DNA of 64,000 nucleotides from Brachypodium distachyon (Eukaryota; Streptophyta; Magnoliopsida; Poales; Poaceae), in assembly GCF_000005505.3 (NCBI RefSeq), contig NC_016133.3, positions 39,025,237 through 39,089,236 of the forward strand. The letters run 5' to 3'. The notes under the pieces are model-generated. The model ran no database searches. It saw only the letters and a list, made by a program, of their open reading frames with translations, and was not told where the DNA came from. Positions 25,001 through 36,479 of this stretch are shown piece by piece; within the stretch, counting starts at the first letter, position 1, and each line of letters begins with the position of its first letter. The translations under genes were made by a program, and so were the position numbers.

Positions 25001-25321
25001 TCAATGCTTCTCAAGGAAGAGTGCGAGTGAGAGAGCTTCTTACGGGTAGGCAACGACGGTGGAATGGGAGGTGGCGTCGAAGCGGAATGGGCAGACGGCG
25101 ATGTGGAGAGGCTGGAAGGACTCGGCAGCGAGTTTGGCCTTCAGGTACGCCGTCTCGGCGGTGTCAACCGGAAGCGCGCGTCGCCACCCGGTGGGGGCGC
25201 CCGTCTTCAGCGCCGCGACGGCTACGTAGTCGCACTCCTTCAGGTGAGCCGCCAGCTCTTGCAGCGCCTCCGGGAAGTTCCGCTTGGTCACCTGCTTCGC
25301 GGCTGCGCGTGCGGCAGCCAT
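22047..25321 (-). CDS. PARN-like poly(A)-ribonuclease family protein, probably catalytically inactive
   Basis: Related to plant PARN/AHG2, a DEDD-family poly(A) exonuclease. Exons right to left: 25321-25044, 24412-24282, 24205-24023, 23940-23828, 23699-23664, 23483-23367, 23271-23157, 23081-22866 and 22684-22047, giving 608 codons (AHG2 is about 690). The start MAAARAAAKQVTKRNF matches the family N-terminus. The fold is recognisable throughout: VCPFRFDA, YNFHLFPRDE, FGFREVIDL-type and HTKFIGPLP segments. The catalytic set is not: the usual DxE is VAVAALKTG (Ala36, Leu38); the third acidic residue is kept at Asp325; and the HEAGYD-like motif near residue 405 is replaced by KGGENVLRITKLF. Exon 23699-23664 lacks an AG acceptor (the intron ends CTCTG); it is 36 bp, so skipping it would keep frame. 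There are no stop codons, so it is either an expressed pseudo-enzyme or an early pseudogene. Confidence 0.85.
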
Positions 25322-26018
25322 TGGCAGTGGAACCGGTGGCGGAACTCAGCAACTATGCGCAGTCCGCGGCGAACCGGGGAAGAGACAGTGCAGGGGCGAG
25401 GGGGCGGCGCGGAGAGATCGACAGCTGCGGCGGCCGGCGGGTATCGGTAGGGGTCAGCTCGGATGGGCCGCAGAGGGGCTGTACCAAGTTGGGCTGTATC
25501 TCAATTGGGCTGTACGAAGTTCTCGAGAAAAGAGTTTTGCAAAAAAGGAAAAAAAAGAGTTAGATGTACGAGATAGTCGGGCTGTTGGAAGCATGAATCG
25601 GTGCATACTTTGGAATTCATATCTTCTCTTGTAAATTTGTAATCTGTAATGGTTGTGATCGTCCTTCTGTTGTTGCAAAACGAAAAACAAAAGTTTTGCG
25701 GTGATAATAACCAGCAAGATAAGAGCAGTACAGGTACATCACAATCAAGATCTCGCTCCACAGATTCTTCAGCAAAGCATCATACAGTTCCAAGACCAAC
25801 AAGGCAAACTTGCCGGACAAACACATTCAAACGTTCAAAGATTCACATTCTCTGCATCGGCAGCGAGCCGGCGAACAGACTAGATTGAACTGAAGCAGTA
25901 CTGTACACGGCAAACTGGAACACTTTTCCTAAGAAGAAAAAAGCAAACTGGAACACCAGATGTGTTTCCCTTCGCTTCACGTCCGGCGCACCAAATGCGG
26001 CTACCATAGATAGCTCTC

Positions 26019-26688
26019 CTACTTGCCAAACAGAGATTTGATCCACCACAGCCCACCGTCCCGGGGGGTCTCCTGGCTCTCCGGCGGCGGGTCCGGGTGC
26101 GCCGTCCTGCGAAGCTTGCTGACGTCGTACCCTTCCTCCTTCGCCCTCTCCACCAGCTCGTTGTACACGCCCTCGTCCATCTGCGCTTGCCTGCACAAGA
26201 TCTACGCGTAGACGCAAACCACAGAGATTAGTAAATTGGTTATCAACAGACCGGCAGTTAATTCGAAGGAGAAATCAAACAAAAAATCTGAATAATCCGG
26301 CGGAAGTACTACATACCCATAGGTAGTTCCTGGAGGGCTGGCCGACGAGCGCGTACTGGTAGCCTTCGTCGACGTGGAGCACCCAGTAGTCGCCGACGAC
26401 GGGGAAGACGGGGAGGAAAGGGGGCACGTAGAACTTGACCTTGAGCTTGGCCTCGTCGGCGGCGGGGTCGGCGCGGTAGGCGGTGCCCTCGATGTGGCCG
26501 CGGCGGCCGTCGGTCCACGTCTCGTTGAGCACCTTGACGGTGCCGTCGGGGCAGAGCGTGTAGGTGGCGCGCGTGTTGGCGCCGCCCTTGGGCTGGAACC
26601 TGGACGGGAAGCACGCGATCTCGTACCACCGGCCCATGTACCGCTCCAGGTCGAGGTTCCGCACCACCTTCATCGTCGCGCCGTCCAT
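26019..26688 (-). CDS. TIL: Temperature-induced lipocalin (TIL)
   Basis: Small lipocalin of plant plasma membranes linked to heat, cold and oxidative-stress tolerance. Two exons, 26688-26317 and 26201-26019 (GT-AG), encode 184 residues, similar to the roughly 185-190 of plant TILs. The GxW lipocalin motif is GRWYEIACFPSRF (Gly19-Trp21), the second structurally conserved region includes VGDYWVLHVD, and RNYLW|ILCR spans the intron as the third. The proline-rich loop PPFLPVFP (residues 89-96) is the plant TIL feature thought to contact membranes. There is no signal peptide. The C-terminus is PPESQETPRDGGLWWIKSLFGK-like, ending in GK. The frame is open upstream to 26940, but the ATG at 26686-26688 fits the family; a second ATG lies 5 codons later. 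The first exon is very GC-rich. Confidence 0.96.
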
Positions 26689-27978
26689 GGCGTCGTCGTG
26701 CGTGGGGTTCCTGGTGGAGGAGGAGGGGAGGAAGCGAAGGTCGGAAGGTGGCGTGGGTTTAGGGGAGGAGGCGATATGGATCGATGCAGAGAAGACGACC
26801 AGAGGGGGTAGTTGGATAGAGATGGTACCATGGAGGCAATTAAAGGAGGGTACGGGAGACGTGGAGAGCTGTGGGCGATACGTTTGGAACCTTGCCGTTG
26901 AGTGCTGTGGGTTGCGGCTTCTGGGCCGGATTGTCGACAACGCAAATCGGTGTGGAGAATACTGGAGTCAAAAGAAGTTCGTACCTTCCCAAGAAGAGAC
27001 GCTTGATTTCGGCCTGCTCTCTTGCCACAGAACGTTCGCGAAGATATTTCGACTGAAATCATTCTTTCTTCGAGAAACCGGCAGGGCACTGCCACTTAAT
27101 TAGAAAAGCAGAAAGTCACATTTATACAATTTACAAAGTAAAAAACACCACAGTTTAAGAAAAAAAAACGGAATTTAGAAGGAATCAACATTCGCTCCTT
27201 AGTCTGTACACACAACTCAATAATGAATATCTGGCTTTCGTTTAAGTATTCACATGCAATCTTAACAGCCAGGCAGTGATTTCGCTCTTGCGTTGGATGG
27301 TTTTCCAGTTCCAGTCCTGTCAGTTTCAACTTGACAAATATCCTTGTCCACAATGGTTAGACTTCCTACATAACTGGAAGTTCTTGAATAATCACCACAA
27401 GCTCTTAGAGAAACTATAATCTAAAAACATGTAATTCTAGAAATTAGTGTTTTCCCTTTTCAACCAATCAGATTTTTTTATTTGGTTGCTAAGCTTTAGC
27501 TGATCATAGTTTCTTGTTTTAAATCGACAGTTACACAAAAACACAAAAATAGATTAAAGAACATACCCTGGCATAACCTTGAACCATACAAATAACAGAA
27601 ATCAACATCTGTATGAAGTAAATGCAGTGACTCCTCCCCAGATATCATTGAACCCTACAAATATAACAGAAATCGAAACCTGTAGGAAGGTAGATACAGT
27701 GACTCCATAGAGTAAACATGAATCAAAGCAGATGCTCTTTTCTTTCAAAGTTCCTAGTTATAGACAGAGCACAGGAGATTAACATGCTGTTTTTTCATGA
27801 TTAACATGGTTCTCAGCTGTGGGATGTTGATGACTGAGTATGGGGACACCGTACCCCGCAGTTTGCACATCTAGCAACAACAAAAACCGCTCTACCGAGA
27901 GTGACAAAATCAATCACTCAAAGATGATGATCATTGGACTAATATTTGCAACACATCAAAGTGTCTAGCAGATGTCAT

Positions 27979-29491
27979 CTATTTCTTGAGATAGCACTCA
28001 ACATTCCTCAACCACCGGACAAGTTCTGTCTGCTCCTTGTTTTCCATGTATGAGTGTAGGAATTCTGCAAGCTCATCATTCACTCCTCTCTGCTCCAAGT
28101 AATCTCGCACCGCACCTTGCATCTCCTCATCTAACTCCCTGATAATTGGTTAAACCAGGCTAGTTATCAGTATAAGCACCAGCAAGCTAAGAAAGCAACA
28201 AACTCAAAGGATGGATCATAATGTTGAGCACTACAATGTAGTAAATGAAAGAACCAAGTCCAAACCAACATAGCACCAGCCACCAGTTGGCAAACAAGAA
28301 CAGTTATGTTGAAATAAATAATTTGACGGGAAAGAAAAGACCGGATTCGTGAAAGTTTACTAGTGCTAAGATTGATGCATCAATGTGTATTTAATCTTTC
28401 AAAGAATCTAAGGAGCCACAATTGTCAATCTCACAAATAAGGTACTTGGGCTACGGCAGAAGACATGCATCACTGCATCCACAAACAAATTTGATCAAAG
28501 TTCCCAACACAGAACTGGGACTGAAAGGAAGTTCATTCCGAACCACTAGTAGAGGCATTCCATCTGTTACATGATTAACTCTCCAGACTCTAGTCAGTTA
28601 GTCATCACAAGTAGAGGCATTACATCTGTTACATGATTAGCTCTCCAGACTCCGGTCAGTTAGTCATCACTAATAGAGGCATGAGGTTGCCCGGGTTAAG
28701 GAGAGCCTGACTAAAAACAATCTTTGTTAGAGACTTGGAGACTTAGAGCCAGCTTACGAAACACTCTGTTGTTATACTCTCAACTCTAGATGACACCCCA
28801 AGAGTAGCGTTGAATGACTCTACCTCTGTGGATGCCCTAAATTCGGGAGCCAGAAATCCATTCTGGTTTGGATTTAATCATTCATTGAGCTTATACTGAA
28901 TCAAAGCGTCGATATAACTGCAGTATGCAATATATTTTCATTGAGATCCTAAACGCTAGGTCACCTGAACTGACGGCCCATGTACTGTTGTTCCGGCGCC
29001 GGTGCGCCGCGGCGGACGGGGTAAACCCTCTCCACATCCATCTCCTCGGGCCACGCCGAGCACTCGAAGTGAAGCGCCATGTCAGGCCGGGTGGTCTTGG
29101 AGACCTCGACGTGCACGCTGATGTGCATCCTGGGAGGCCCGCCGCCGTCGGCGACCGCGCCCGAGCGGGTGGGCGCCACGGCGCCGTCGACCATGGTGGC
29201 ATCCACCCTGACCTCCTCCTCCTCCCCGCCGCCGCCCTCGGCGGCAGAGAACGCGCGGCGCAGGCGGATCCACTGCTCGCCTGGGCGGTCGTCCACGGTG
29301 AACGGAGCGGCGGAGGGCGGCAGCGGCGGGGCGGGCTCGGGGCGGCAGGAGGAGATCTCGGAACGGAGGGAGCGGAGGAGGCGGTCGAGGAACGCGGAGC
29401 GCCGCATGTCGGCCATGTACTGCCGCGACGGGAGGAGGCGAGGAGGGAGCGTCGTCAGGTGGTGCCGAAGGTGGAGAAGCCGCCGGGCCAT
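27979..29491 (-). CDS. Mitochondrial acidic protein, MAM33/p32 family
   Basis: Matrix-type p32/MAM33 'mitochondrial glycoprotein' family member; relatives form acidic doughnut trimers and act in mitochondrial ribosome and organelle RNA functions. Two exons, 29491-28965 and 28138-27979 (GT-AG, phase 2), encode 228 residues. The N-terminus MARRLLHLRHHLTTLPPRLL is Arg-rich and non-acidic, consistent with a mitochondrial presequence. The middle has an acidic patch (GGGGEEEEVRVD), then VSKTTRPDMALHFECSAWP and GRQFRELDEEMQGAVRDYLE. The C-terminus, AEFLHSYMENKEQTELVRWL and ending VECYLKK, is the conserved family end. The intron contains a 62-bp tandem repeat. Exact function in this plant is not known. 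Confidence 0.93.
28548..28682. repeat. 62-bp tandem repeat in the MAM33 intron
   Basis: AGTAGAGGCATT(C/A)CATCTG at 28548 recurs at 28610, with the shared phrase CTCCAGACTC and GTCAGTTAGTCATCAC, and a third partial copy starts near 28672. The period is 62 bp. Confidence 0.8.
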
Positions 29492-30003
29492 GGCGATTGG
29501 CGAAGAGGTGCTGCTCGTCGAACCCGGACGCCGCCGGTATGCGGGATTTTGGGAGGGTTTTGGAGAAGACTCACAGTCACAGCCTCACAGGTCACAGGTC
29601 GCACTCCCTGACTCACGGGCTCACGGCCTGCAACGCAAAGCGTCTCCTTTAGGACTATTGGGCTTTTTACCCTTCCGGTTCGGAGGGCAGGACAGCCCAC
29701 TAGCCCACAGACTAGTTCAATTATGATTGGCTGGCCACGTTTCCACCTGCAACTCCGTACTTCTATTACTCGCGAAAACTCTCAAAAAAAAAACTCGCGA
29801 AAGCACACCAGAGCACCCCTTCTATTCACACCACACGTCAGAATCCCCGCGTATACACCACACGTCAGGAATAGAAATGATGAGAAGTTAAAATGTTCCC
29901 GCAAAAAAAAAGAGAAGTTAAAAGGGTGACCGAAATGACACACCATATACATGAAAGTATCAAGTATGAACACCAAATTTTAAACCCTGATGAATAAAAT
30001 CAT

Positions 30004-30810
30004 GAGGAAATTGCATGCCAGATCCTCAAACTTCGCAGTCATGTTCAGTTTCTTCCATTAACTTGCAAACTTGAAAAACGAGACCTTGAATTTGACAAAT
30101 TGGTTCATTTTAGTCCAAATCAACGAATTCATGATTAATTTAGCTACGCTGGCAACTAACGTAGACATGGCTGGCATAAGGAGTCATTTTTGCAAATTTT
30201 CAGGCGATGGAGTATTCCGTTTAACCCCATGAAGAGTTAGGTCTCGTATCCGGTCCACAAAGCCAAATCCTTCAAAGTCTTGAACCGATGGTTCAGAAGC
30301 GCCACCAACTGCTTCGTCGTATAGTAGTCAACACCACCGCCACCGTCGCCTCCCCCGTTCCCTTGGCCGCCACCGATCACGAGAACGTCGCCGCTGTAGG
30401 GCCAAAGTGGGTTCACCGGCGAGGGAGGCGACTCTACCATGTCCTAGCCCCACAGGATAAGAGCATATCGTGGCCACAGGGAGGATAGTCAGAGGATAAG
30501 AAAGGGTATTTTGTGAAAATACCGCAGTTGTCAGCTCCTCCAAGCGAGGGCTAGACCATGGGTTCGACACCTAACTCTTCCAAAGGGTTAAAATGGAAGA
30601 TTCCATCGCCCAAATATTCGCGAAAAGAACCCGTCCGAGCCAATCATGTCCACATTAGCTACCAACATGGCCAAATTTAGCCCGAATTCGTCGATTTGGA
30701 CTAAAATGAACCGGCATGCCAAGTTTAAGGTCTCGTTTTCCAAGTTTGCAAGTTAATGGATGGAACTTAATTTACCTGCCATGTTTAAGGACTCGACATG
30801 CAATTTCCTC
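30004..30810. mobile_element. Mutator-like element with long TIRs and 9-bp TSD (possible Pack-MULE)
   Basis: Termini GAGGAAATTGCATG ... CATGCAATTTCCTC are the ends of inverted repeats about 240 bp long (30004-30245 against 30570-30810), diverged but alignable throughout. The 9-bp target duplication TAAAATCAT lies at 29995-30003 and 30811-30819, the size expected for Mutator-type transposons. The centre (about 30250-30560) contains a GC-rich segment unlike the AT-rich arms, with a minus-strand reading frame at 30237-30440. No transposase is encoded, so the element is non-autonomous. Confidence 0.88.
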
Positions 30811-30819
30811 TAAAATCAT

Positions 30820-33503
30820 TGTACATCGTTCAGAGTCCTGATAGTAACTTCCACTCAGCGTCAATGCAGCTATACATGCCTCCACGACTACTGTTTTTCC
30901 TCTCCTTTTGTTTTTCTTCCGTACAATTTTTCTTTCTCCAGCCAAACAAAGGAATTAGTTTTAACCTTAGTGGGTGCTGTTGTGCACCGGCAACTTTGCT
31001 AACCCGGCAAAGGCGATTCTTAGGAAGCCATAAAGTGTAACTTTTGAAAACCATTCGAGCTAACACCATTAAAGATCATGTGGCGGTGTCGCAAGGTTTT
31101 TATGGCCCTCTTCACCTCTCAACTATGACTCTGGTAAAACGGTTCAAAACCTTAATATATGTGGTGACCTTGCATCAATGTTTATGCCTTCTCCCATTTT
31201 CCTTTGCGAGAGTCTACAAGGAAGACGAAGAGCGGGAGAAAAGGTGATGGCAAGTCCAAAAGGAGCTCGACATCTTGCAGTGATAAATCACCTCGTTAGG
31301 TTTCAAATAGAGATGCAAACAAGATCCCGTAAATGGCAAAATTCTAGTTCAATAGTTTCAACCCAACCGTGTTAAACAAGGCAACTTTACAGCCCCGATT
31401 TGTTCGATTGTGACCTCCAAAAATCATCGCTCTAACTCCACCTTAAAATTCGAAAAGCACAAAACATGGGACAATTCATATGGTTGATTCATATGAACTC
31501 TGAAGATTTCTATTCTTTAGGACTATTGTTTACATAATTTGTTTGATTTTGTCGCATTCGCAGCTACACAAAAATTCAATGGACTATTCTGCATGACTGC
31601 ATGTAACTTCAATGGAAACAAATGAATGAGTTGAAACCTCATGAAAACTTTCTATTTTTGTCCATTACCAATATGGCAAATACTTAACTCTCCAATAGAA
31701 AATTTCTGCTTTTTGTTTCTGACGACGCAATCAAGAGAATTTTTATTACACATTATTGTGTTATAAATTCCGCAAGATTGAACATGCTCTGAGGTCTGCT
31801 TTTATAGGAAAAAAAATATTTTTCCTTTTTTGAAGAAACATGAAAACGAACAAACGCGCGCAGCCCGACGCCTGTCGTTGTGCAACCGCACAAGCCACGC
31901 CAGTACGCCACACATCGCACACACACCTGCCGTGCATGCCCGGGATTCAGCAACAATGCCGGCTTGCTTTTCCCTTCCGTGCCGCCGCAAGCAACCCAAC
32001 CCAACCCAAACCGTGCCGTCGCGTCCCTGCCGATGCCGACGATGACGCGCTCGAGGACGGAAACGGCCGATCGAGTCCAACGTAACAAGGGAAACGCCCG
32101 CCTGCACCTGCAGCTGGCGCCTACTACACACATACGGATATACCGAAGCAAGCCACGGGTCACAATGCGCCTGCCGTGTGCCTGCGCTGTGCCGGCCCGG
32201 CCTCCACCTATCAAACGCAACGTCAGAACCAAGAGAGACTCGAACCAGGACCCCGGCCGTGCCCCGTGCTGCCGCGACCGGACCCCTCGCCCGATCGAGC
32301 TGGGGCCTGGGGCATTGCGGCAAACGGCTGGAAAGCACGTCGCTACGTGCGGAAATTGCTTGCGTCCAAGCTTTCGTGGTCCCGTTCCAACCTGGAGCTG
32401 GAAGTCCAGTAGGCACAAGGTCTCCTGGAGTCCTGGTAGTACAGCTCCTACTTCCTCGGCTCGTCTGGCTCCCGAGAAAAAGGGCCCTATCTACTCTCGT
32501 ACAGGGCCAGAAAACACAACTCCGGCTGTATTGCTGGGAATGCACATGCCAAAACAACGCTGACTTGCCCTTCTACGGAAACCCAAGCCAACATACTGGC
32601 CGGGATTGGGTTGAGTGACTTTCGTGGCAAGCTAGTCGGGCACTTACTCCAGCTCCTAACAGTAGCAGCCCTCCTAAAGATAGCGACGATTCGGGGTCAA
32701 CTATTCCGGTATTAATAGGGGTACTCCATTCCAGACGACATGCTGCGGCCATCGCTCGATTAAAAACCGCCGAGTGGGGGATGACCACAACGAGTCATGC
32801 CATTCTGTAGCCCGAAAGAAAAGCAAGCAGGACGAGGACTCTTGACTGCTGCGAGATGCTTCCAGTCGCGCCAAACCGGGAAATTCCGCTGCCGTGCTTC
32901 TAGTTGCAGCTAGCTAACCTCGATCAGCTGCAGTGTCACTGTGCCAAAGTCTTGGCCGTTTGCATTGCTGGCTTAACTGGCAAAGAGAACAAGAAAAATA
33001 CTTAAACGATGCTGCTAATGATGATGGCACATTACTAATCGAGGACCGGAGGTCATCATTTGAATATCACAATCATAACGACCGTGTTTTCTTTAGCTAA
33101 CGCGTATGATTAAGGATTAGACTGATTGGCTGACTGCTGCTGCTGCTGAAACAGCTGAAGTGATTGACAGGTTCGGCTTCGAGCTAGCGACAATAGACAT
33201 TCAACATGCGTATGGTGCTAGCAAACTCATGTTCAAATGTACTCAATGTGAATCATAATCAAGAAACGCAAATTTTGCTTCTCCTTTCGAATGCGAAGAA
33301 TGGTATAGATACCAGACACTAGCTGTTCGTTTCACTTAGCTATCACTACTGGAATTAATCTAAAGATCAATTCGATCCCACAAGGCAAACTACACAAGAG
33401 AATTTGCAACTCACAACAACAATCCGCCAATCCCAACCACCAGCAAAATTTTGAAGAGAAACGAACCACACAACCAATCCGAACAGTATCGCCGCCGGCG
33501 CCG
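30820..33503. other. Spacer upstream of DUF868, no recognised gene
   Basis: 31.0-31.8 kb is AT-rich. 31.85-32.6 kb is GC-rich with overlapping open frames on both strands (for example 31880-32563 plus and 31802-32557 minus), none showing domain features, low-complexity aside. A short CTG run lies near 33131-33150. 33360-33503 is likely the DUF868 3' UTR. Confidence 0.4.
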
Positions 33504-34754
33504 CTAGCTCTTCCAAGCGTAGATCAGCAGCGAGAAGCCGTCGCCCCGCTGCATCTCGGCCTCCTCGGGGCTGGCCCAGTCCATCACCGTCGAGCTGCTT
33601 GCCCACGACGCCGTCGACGAGGCCACGGACGCTGACGACGACGAGCTCGCCATGGCCAGCCTCCGCCCTCTCCCCTTCTTCTTCCTCTCCCCGTTGCTGC
33701 CGGTCTCGCTCCAGTCCCTTCGGCCCCACCGCTCGAAGTAGCCTCTCCACATGCCCTTGTTTCTGCTCGACGAGTCCTTGTCGAGGAGATCCTTCCCCTC
33801 TTCCGCTTCGCCGCCGTCGCCACCGCCGACCTCGAAACGGAAGACGAACACCGCGTGCGCTTGTGCAGCTGTGTCCGCGGTTGTTGGCGGCGGCTCGCGC
33901 TGGGGGAAGAGCCAGTTGTGGAGGTCCCAGGAGACCTGGACCCGGTCGCCGCCGCCGAGGTCGACCCGCTCGCTGCCGCGGAACTTCCAGCGGAGCCGGC
34001 GCACGTGGAGCACGCGCTCGCCGTCGATGGAGACGGACAACCCCACGTCCGCCCGTTCCTTCTCCCTGCTGACGCTGTCCTTGCCGCGGCTGCGGGACAC
34101 GAGATCCATGGAGATCTCCCGCTCCCTGCCCCGGACGTTGACCCAGGTCCTGTGGCCGCGGCCCTCTCCGGCGTCGCGCATGGCGACGTGCTCGCGCCGG
34201 GAGAGGAGCACAGAGCGCGGGCCCGGCGGCGGCCTCCGAGCCCGGGTCTTGCGGTACGCCGCGTCGGGCAAATCCCCCGCGGCTAGGACCATCTGGCCGT
34301 CGACCACGACGGCGACGAAGAACCCGGAGGAGGGCTCCGGGGACCCGGAGGCCGGGAAGCGGGCACGGGTAAGGTCCCACGCGAGGTCGACGCGGCGGTC
34401 GCCGCCCGCGGCGAACCGCCTGGACCCGCGGCGCCGCCAGAGGAGCCAGGGGCGGACGCGGAAGGCGAGGGTCTCTTCGTCCGGGTCGTCGCCGAAGCAG
34501 ACAGCGGCGGCGCTGGAGGAGGCGGCGGGCGAGGAGCCCGGGGTGGGCGGGCACGAGAGGCGGAGGACGGCGCGGAGCGAGAGGCCGAGCGAGGTGCGGG
34601 ACCAGGAGAGCGCGACGAGGCCGAGGTGGGTCTCGTAGACGGAGGTCGCCAGGCTGGGCCCCGCCGCGGAGGACGCGGACGCGGACGCGAGCGGAGCAGC
34701 GGCCGCCGCCGCTGCCGGCGCGCAGCGGAAGCAAGCCGCGATCGCGCCCGGCAT
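33504..34754 (-). CDS. DUF868 family protein
   Basis: Intronless 416-residue ORF of the plant DUF868 family, whose function is unknown. Family landmarks in order: QSVYETHLGL-type start of the domain (SLATSVYETHLGLVALSWS, about residue 35), FRVRPWLLWRRRGSRRF, VDLAWDLTRARF, GFFVAVVVDGQMVLAAGD, VLLSRREHV, VSWDLHNWLFPQ and AVFVFRFE. The C-terminal third is a low-complexity basic/serine region ending LLIYAWKS. There is no signal peptide or membrane segment. The start MPGAIAACFRC follows the plant pattern; the same segment is open in another frame to 34794, but that product is Arg/Pro-rich noise. GC content is extreme, explaining the shadow frames. No lesion was seen. Confidence 0.93.
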   Translation of the reverse strand: MPGAIAACFRCAPAAAAAAAPLASASASSAAGPSLATSVYETHLGLVALSWSRTSLGLSLRAVLRLSCPPTPGSSPAASSSAAAVCFGDDPDEETLAFRVRPWLLWRRRGSRRFAAGGDRRVDLAWDLTRARFPASGSPEPSSGFFVAVVVDGQMVLAAGDLPDAAYRKTRARRPPPGPRSVLLSRREHVAMRDAGEGRGHRTWVNVRGREREISMDLVSRSRGKDSVSREKERADVGLSVSIDGERVLHVRRLRWKFRGSERVDLGGGDRVQVSWDLHNWLFPQREPPPTTADTAAQAHAVFVFRFEVGGGDGGEAEEGKDLLDKDSSSRNKGMWRGYFERWGRRDWSETGSNGERKKKGRGRRLAMASSSSSASVASSTASWASSSTVMDWASPEEAEMQRGDGFSLLIYAWKS

Positions 34755-35549
34755 CCTCGGCGCCGGCGAGATGTGTGGGCGCGCGAGAATCCAAGGCGTG
34801 GGCGTGCGTGCGGGAGCGGTTAACCCAAGGAAGGAAGGAGAGTGGGGGATAGTGGACTAGTGGTGCGCTGGGTCGGGCTGGCGTTTTTGTTGCGTTGCGT
34901 CGGGATAAATATTTCTCCTCCTATTGGATCAGGGAGAAAATGGAAAAGGTCCCACATGGCTGCGAGCGGACTGTTGTGTACGTGTGGGCCGGTGGGTACC
35001 CTAGGTGTCATTTTTATTCCCTAAAGAAAAGGTAGGAGGAGTATCATTTTTGGGATAGTTACCAGTTTCCTAGTTTAGACGAAGAGGCCCAGCTGTCAAC
35101 CAGCCTAGGACGTTCGCAGTATGCCAAATGTTAAATTTCCTCTCTTTCTAGGCCTAAGATTTGATTTCCTAATAAGGATCGCACGCAAGGATCCAAGTTC
35201 TTCATGGTTGTGCAGATTCAGTTTGACGAATTTTTCTGTAGTCTTGAGCAGTTCGAGCCATGGCGTGAGAGGTTGCTGGCACACAAAGGAAATAATATTC
35301 TATCGCTTGCACGGATTTGGCACTGGAGCAGCTACTTGCTCCGGTTCCAAAAAAATTGGTTTTGGCACCGGCTTCACGGTGGATGAGTGGGGTGCTAAAT
35401 GCTAAATTTGCAATTTGGCATCCCTATTTGTCACACATTGTGGAGGCCCTTAGCACGAGTACGGTGCGAAGGGCGGATAATCCTATGGGTATTTCCAACT
35501 GAACCCGAGTCGCGTCCTTCTTCGCCAACCTTCGAGCGTTCAGTAAATT

Positions 35550-36470
35550 TAACAAAACCATATTTTTTGGCGGTGTCACGTTTAACGAAAAATCATCCGC
35601 AGAACCACATTTTATGTGTGTCAAGTTGTCTCACTTATGCCGAAAACGCTTTTGTTGGTGGTTTTGGTCGAATCCTTACCGGTGGGGCCATATGTCGGTC
35701 ACCATGGCATCACCGCCCCCCCCCCCCCCACCCACCCACCCACCCCTTCTCCTTCTCACGTCTGGAAAACACGTTGAAATTGGTCTTCTCCATGCGGATC
35801 TGAGAAACCTGGTTCATGGCGGCGGCCATGGAGTTCGATCATGAGCTTGGGTCAGGTGCAGGCGTCAGCTGCTACGGCAAGCAGCGTCGGTGGCGAGCTT
35901 GGGCGACGGCTGCGGCGACGGCGGCGAGCCTGGGGGACGGCCATGGCGCAGGCGGCGGTGCAGGGTCGGCTGCGGAGGCGAGCGACGACGGCGGCAAGCT
36001 TGGGTGACGGCCATGGTGCAGGCGGCGGTGCAGGCATCGGCTGCGGAGGCGAGCGGAGACGATGGCGAGCTTGGACGGTGGCGCGGCGGCGGGCTTGTGC
36101 TTCAGATTTCTTCCTTGTTAATTGATGGCTAATTGATGTTGGGCAGATTTTTTCTGAAATTTTGTGCCAATTGATGGTTAAAATCTTGCGCTAATTGATG
36201 GGTCAGGCCATACTCGTTGCTTGCTAATTGATGGCTAATTGATTTTACGCTAATTTCCGATTATACGGTTATTAATGCGGGATAATGGGTCGGGTTTGGG
36301 TCGGCGCTGACATGGCAACTGACATGTGGGCCCCATCGGCTAGGGATTGAGCAAAACCACCAACATAAGCGGTTTTCGAGGAAGTGATACAACTTGACAA
36401 AAAAATATGGTTTTTCGGACGGCTTGTGTTAACTGTGGCTCCACGACACAACTGCCCCAAAAAGTGTGAC
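35550..36470. mobile_element. Long-TIR non-autonomous DNA transposon (Mutator-like, ends approximate)
   Basis: A segment around 35570-35715 (TCAAGTTGTCTCACTTATGC, GTTGGTGGTTTTGGTCGAAT, GGTGGGGCCATATGTCGGTC) is matched in inverted orientation by 36300-36450 (ATCACTTCCTCGAAAACCGC, GTTGGTGGTTTTGCTCAATC and GATGGGGCCCACATGTCAG, read on the minus strand). Between them lies a poly-C/CCCA run (35711-35745) and a GC-rich block with tandem repeats. I could not find a convincing target duplication, so class and ends are uncertain. Confidence 0.7.
35890..36085. repeat. GC-rich tandem repeats inside the long-TIR element
   Basis: The phrases GACGGCCATGG(C/T)GCAGGCGGCG and GGCTGCGGAGGCGAGCG each occur twice, about 75 bp apart, with related GGCGAGCTTGG phrases before and after. 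Open frames crossing the block are low-complexity Ala/Gly and look non-functional. Confidence 0.7.
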
Positions 36471-36479
36471 TCTAAACAA

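Noticed and set aside
31802..32563. Overlapping long ORFs on both strands (up to 251 codons)
   Set aside because: GC-rich composition opens all frames; the products are Arg/Pro/Cys mixtures with no domain pattern, and no exon structure fits.
33367..34794. 475-codon minus frame overlapping the DUF868 gene
   Set aside because: Arg/Pro/Gly-rich shadow of the DUF868 frame; the other frame carries all the family motifs.
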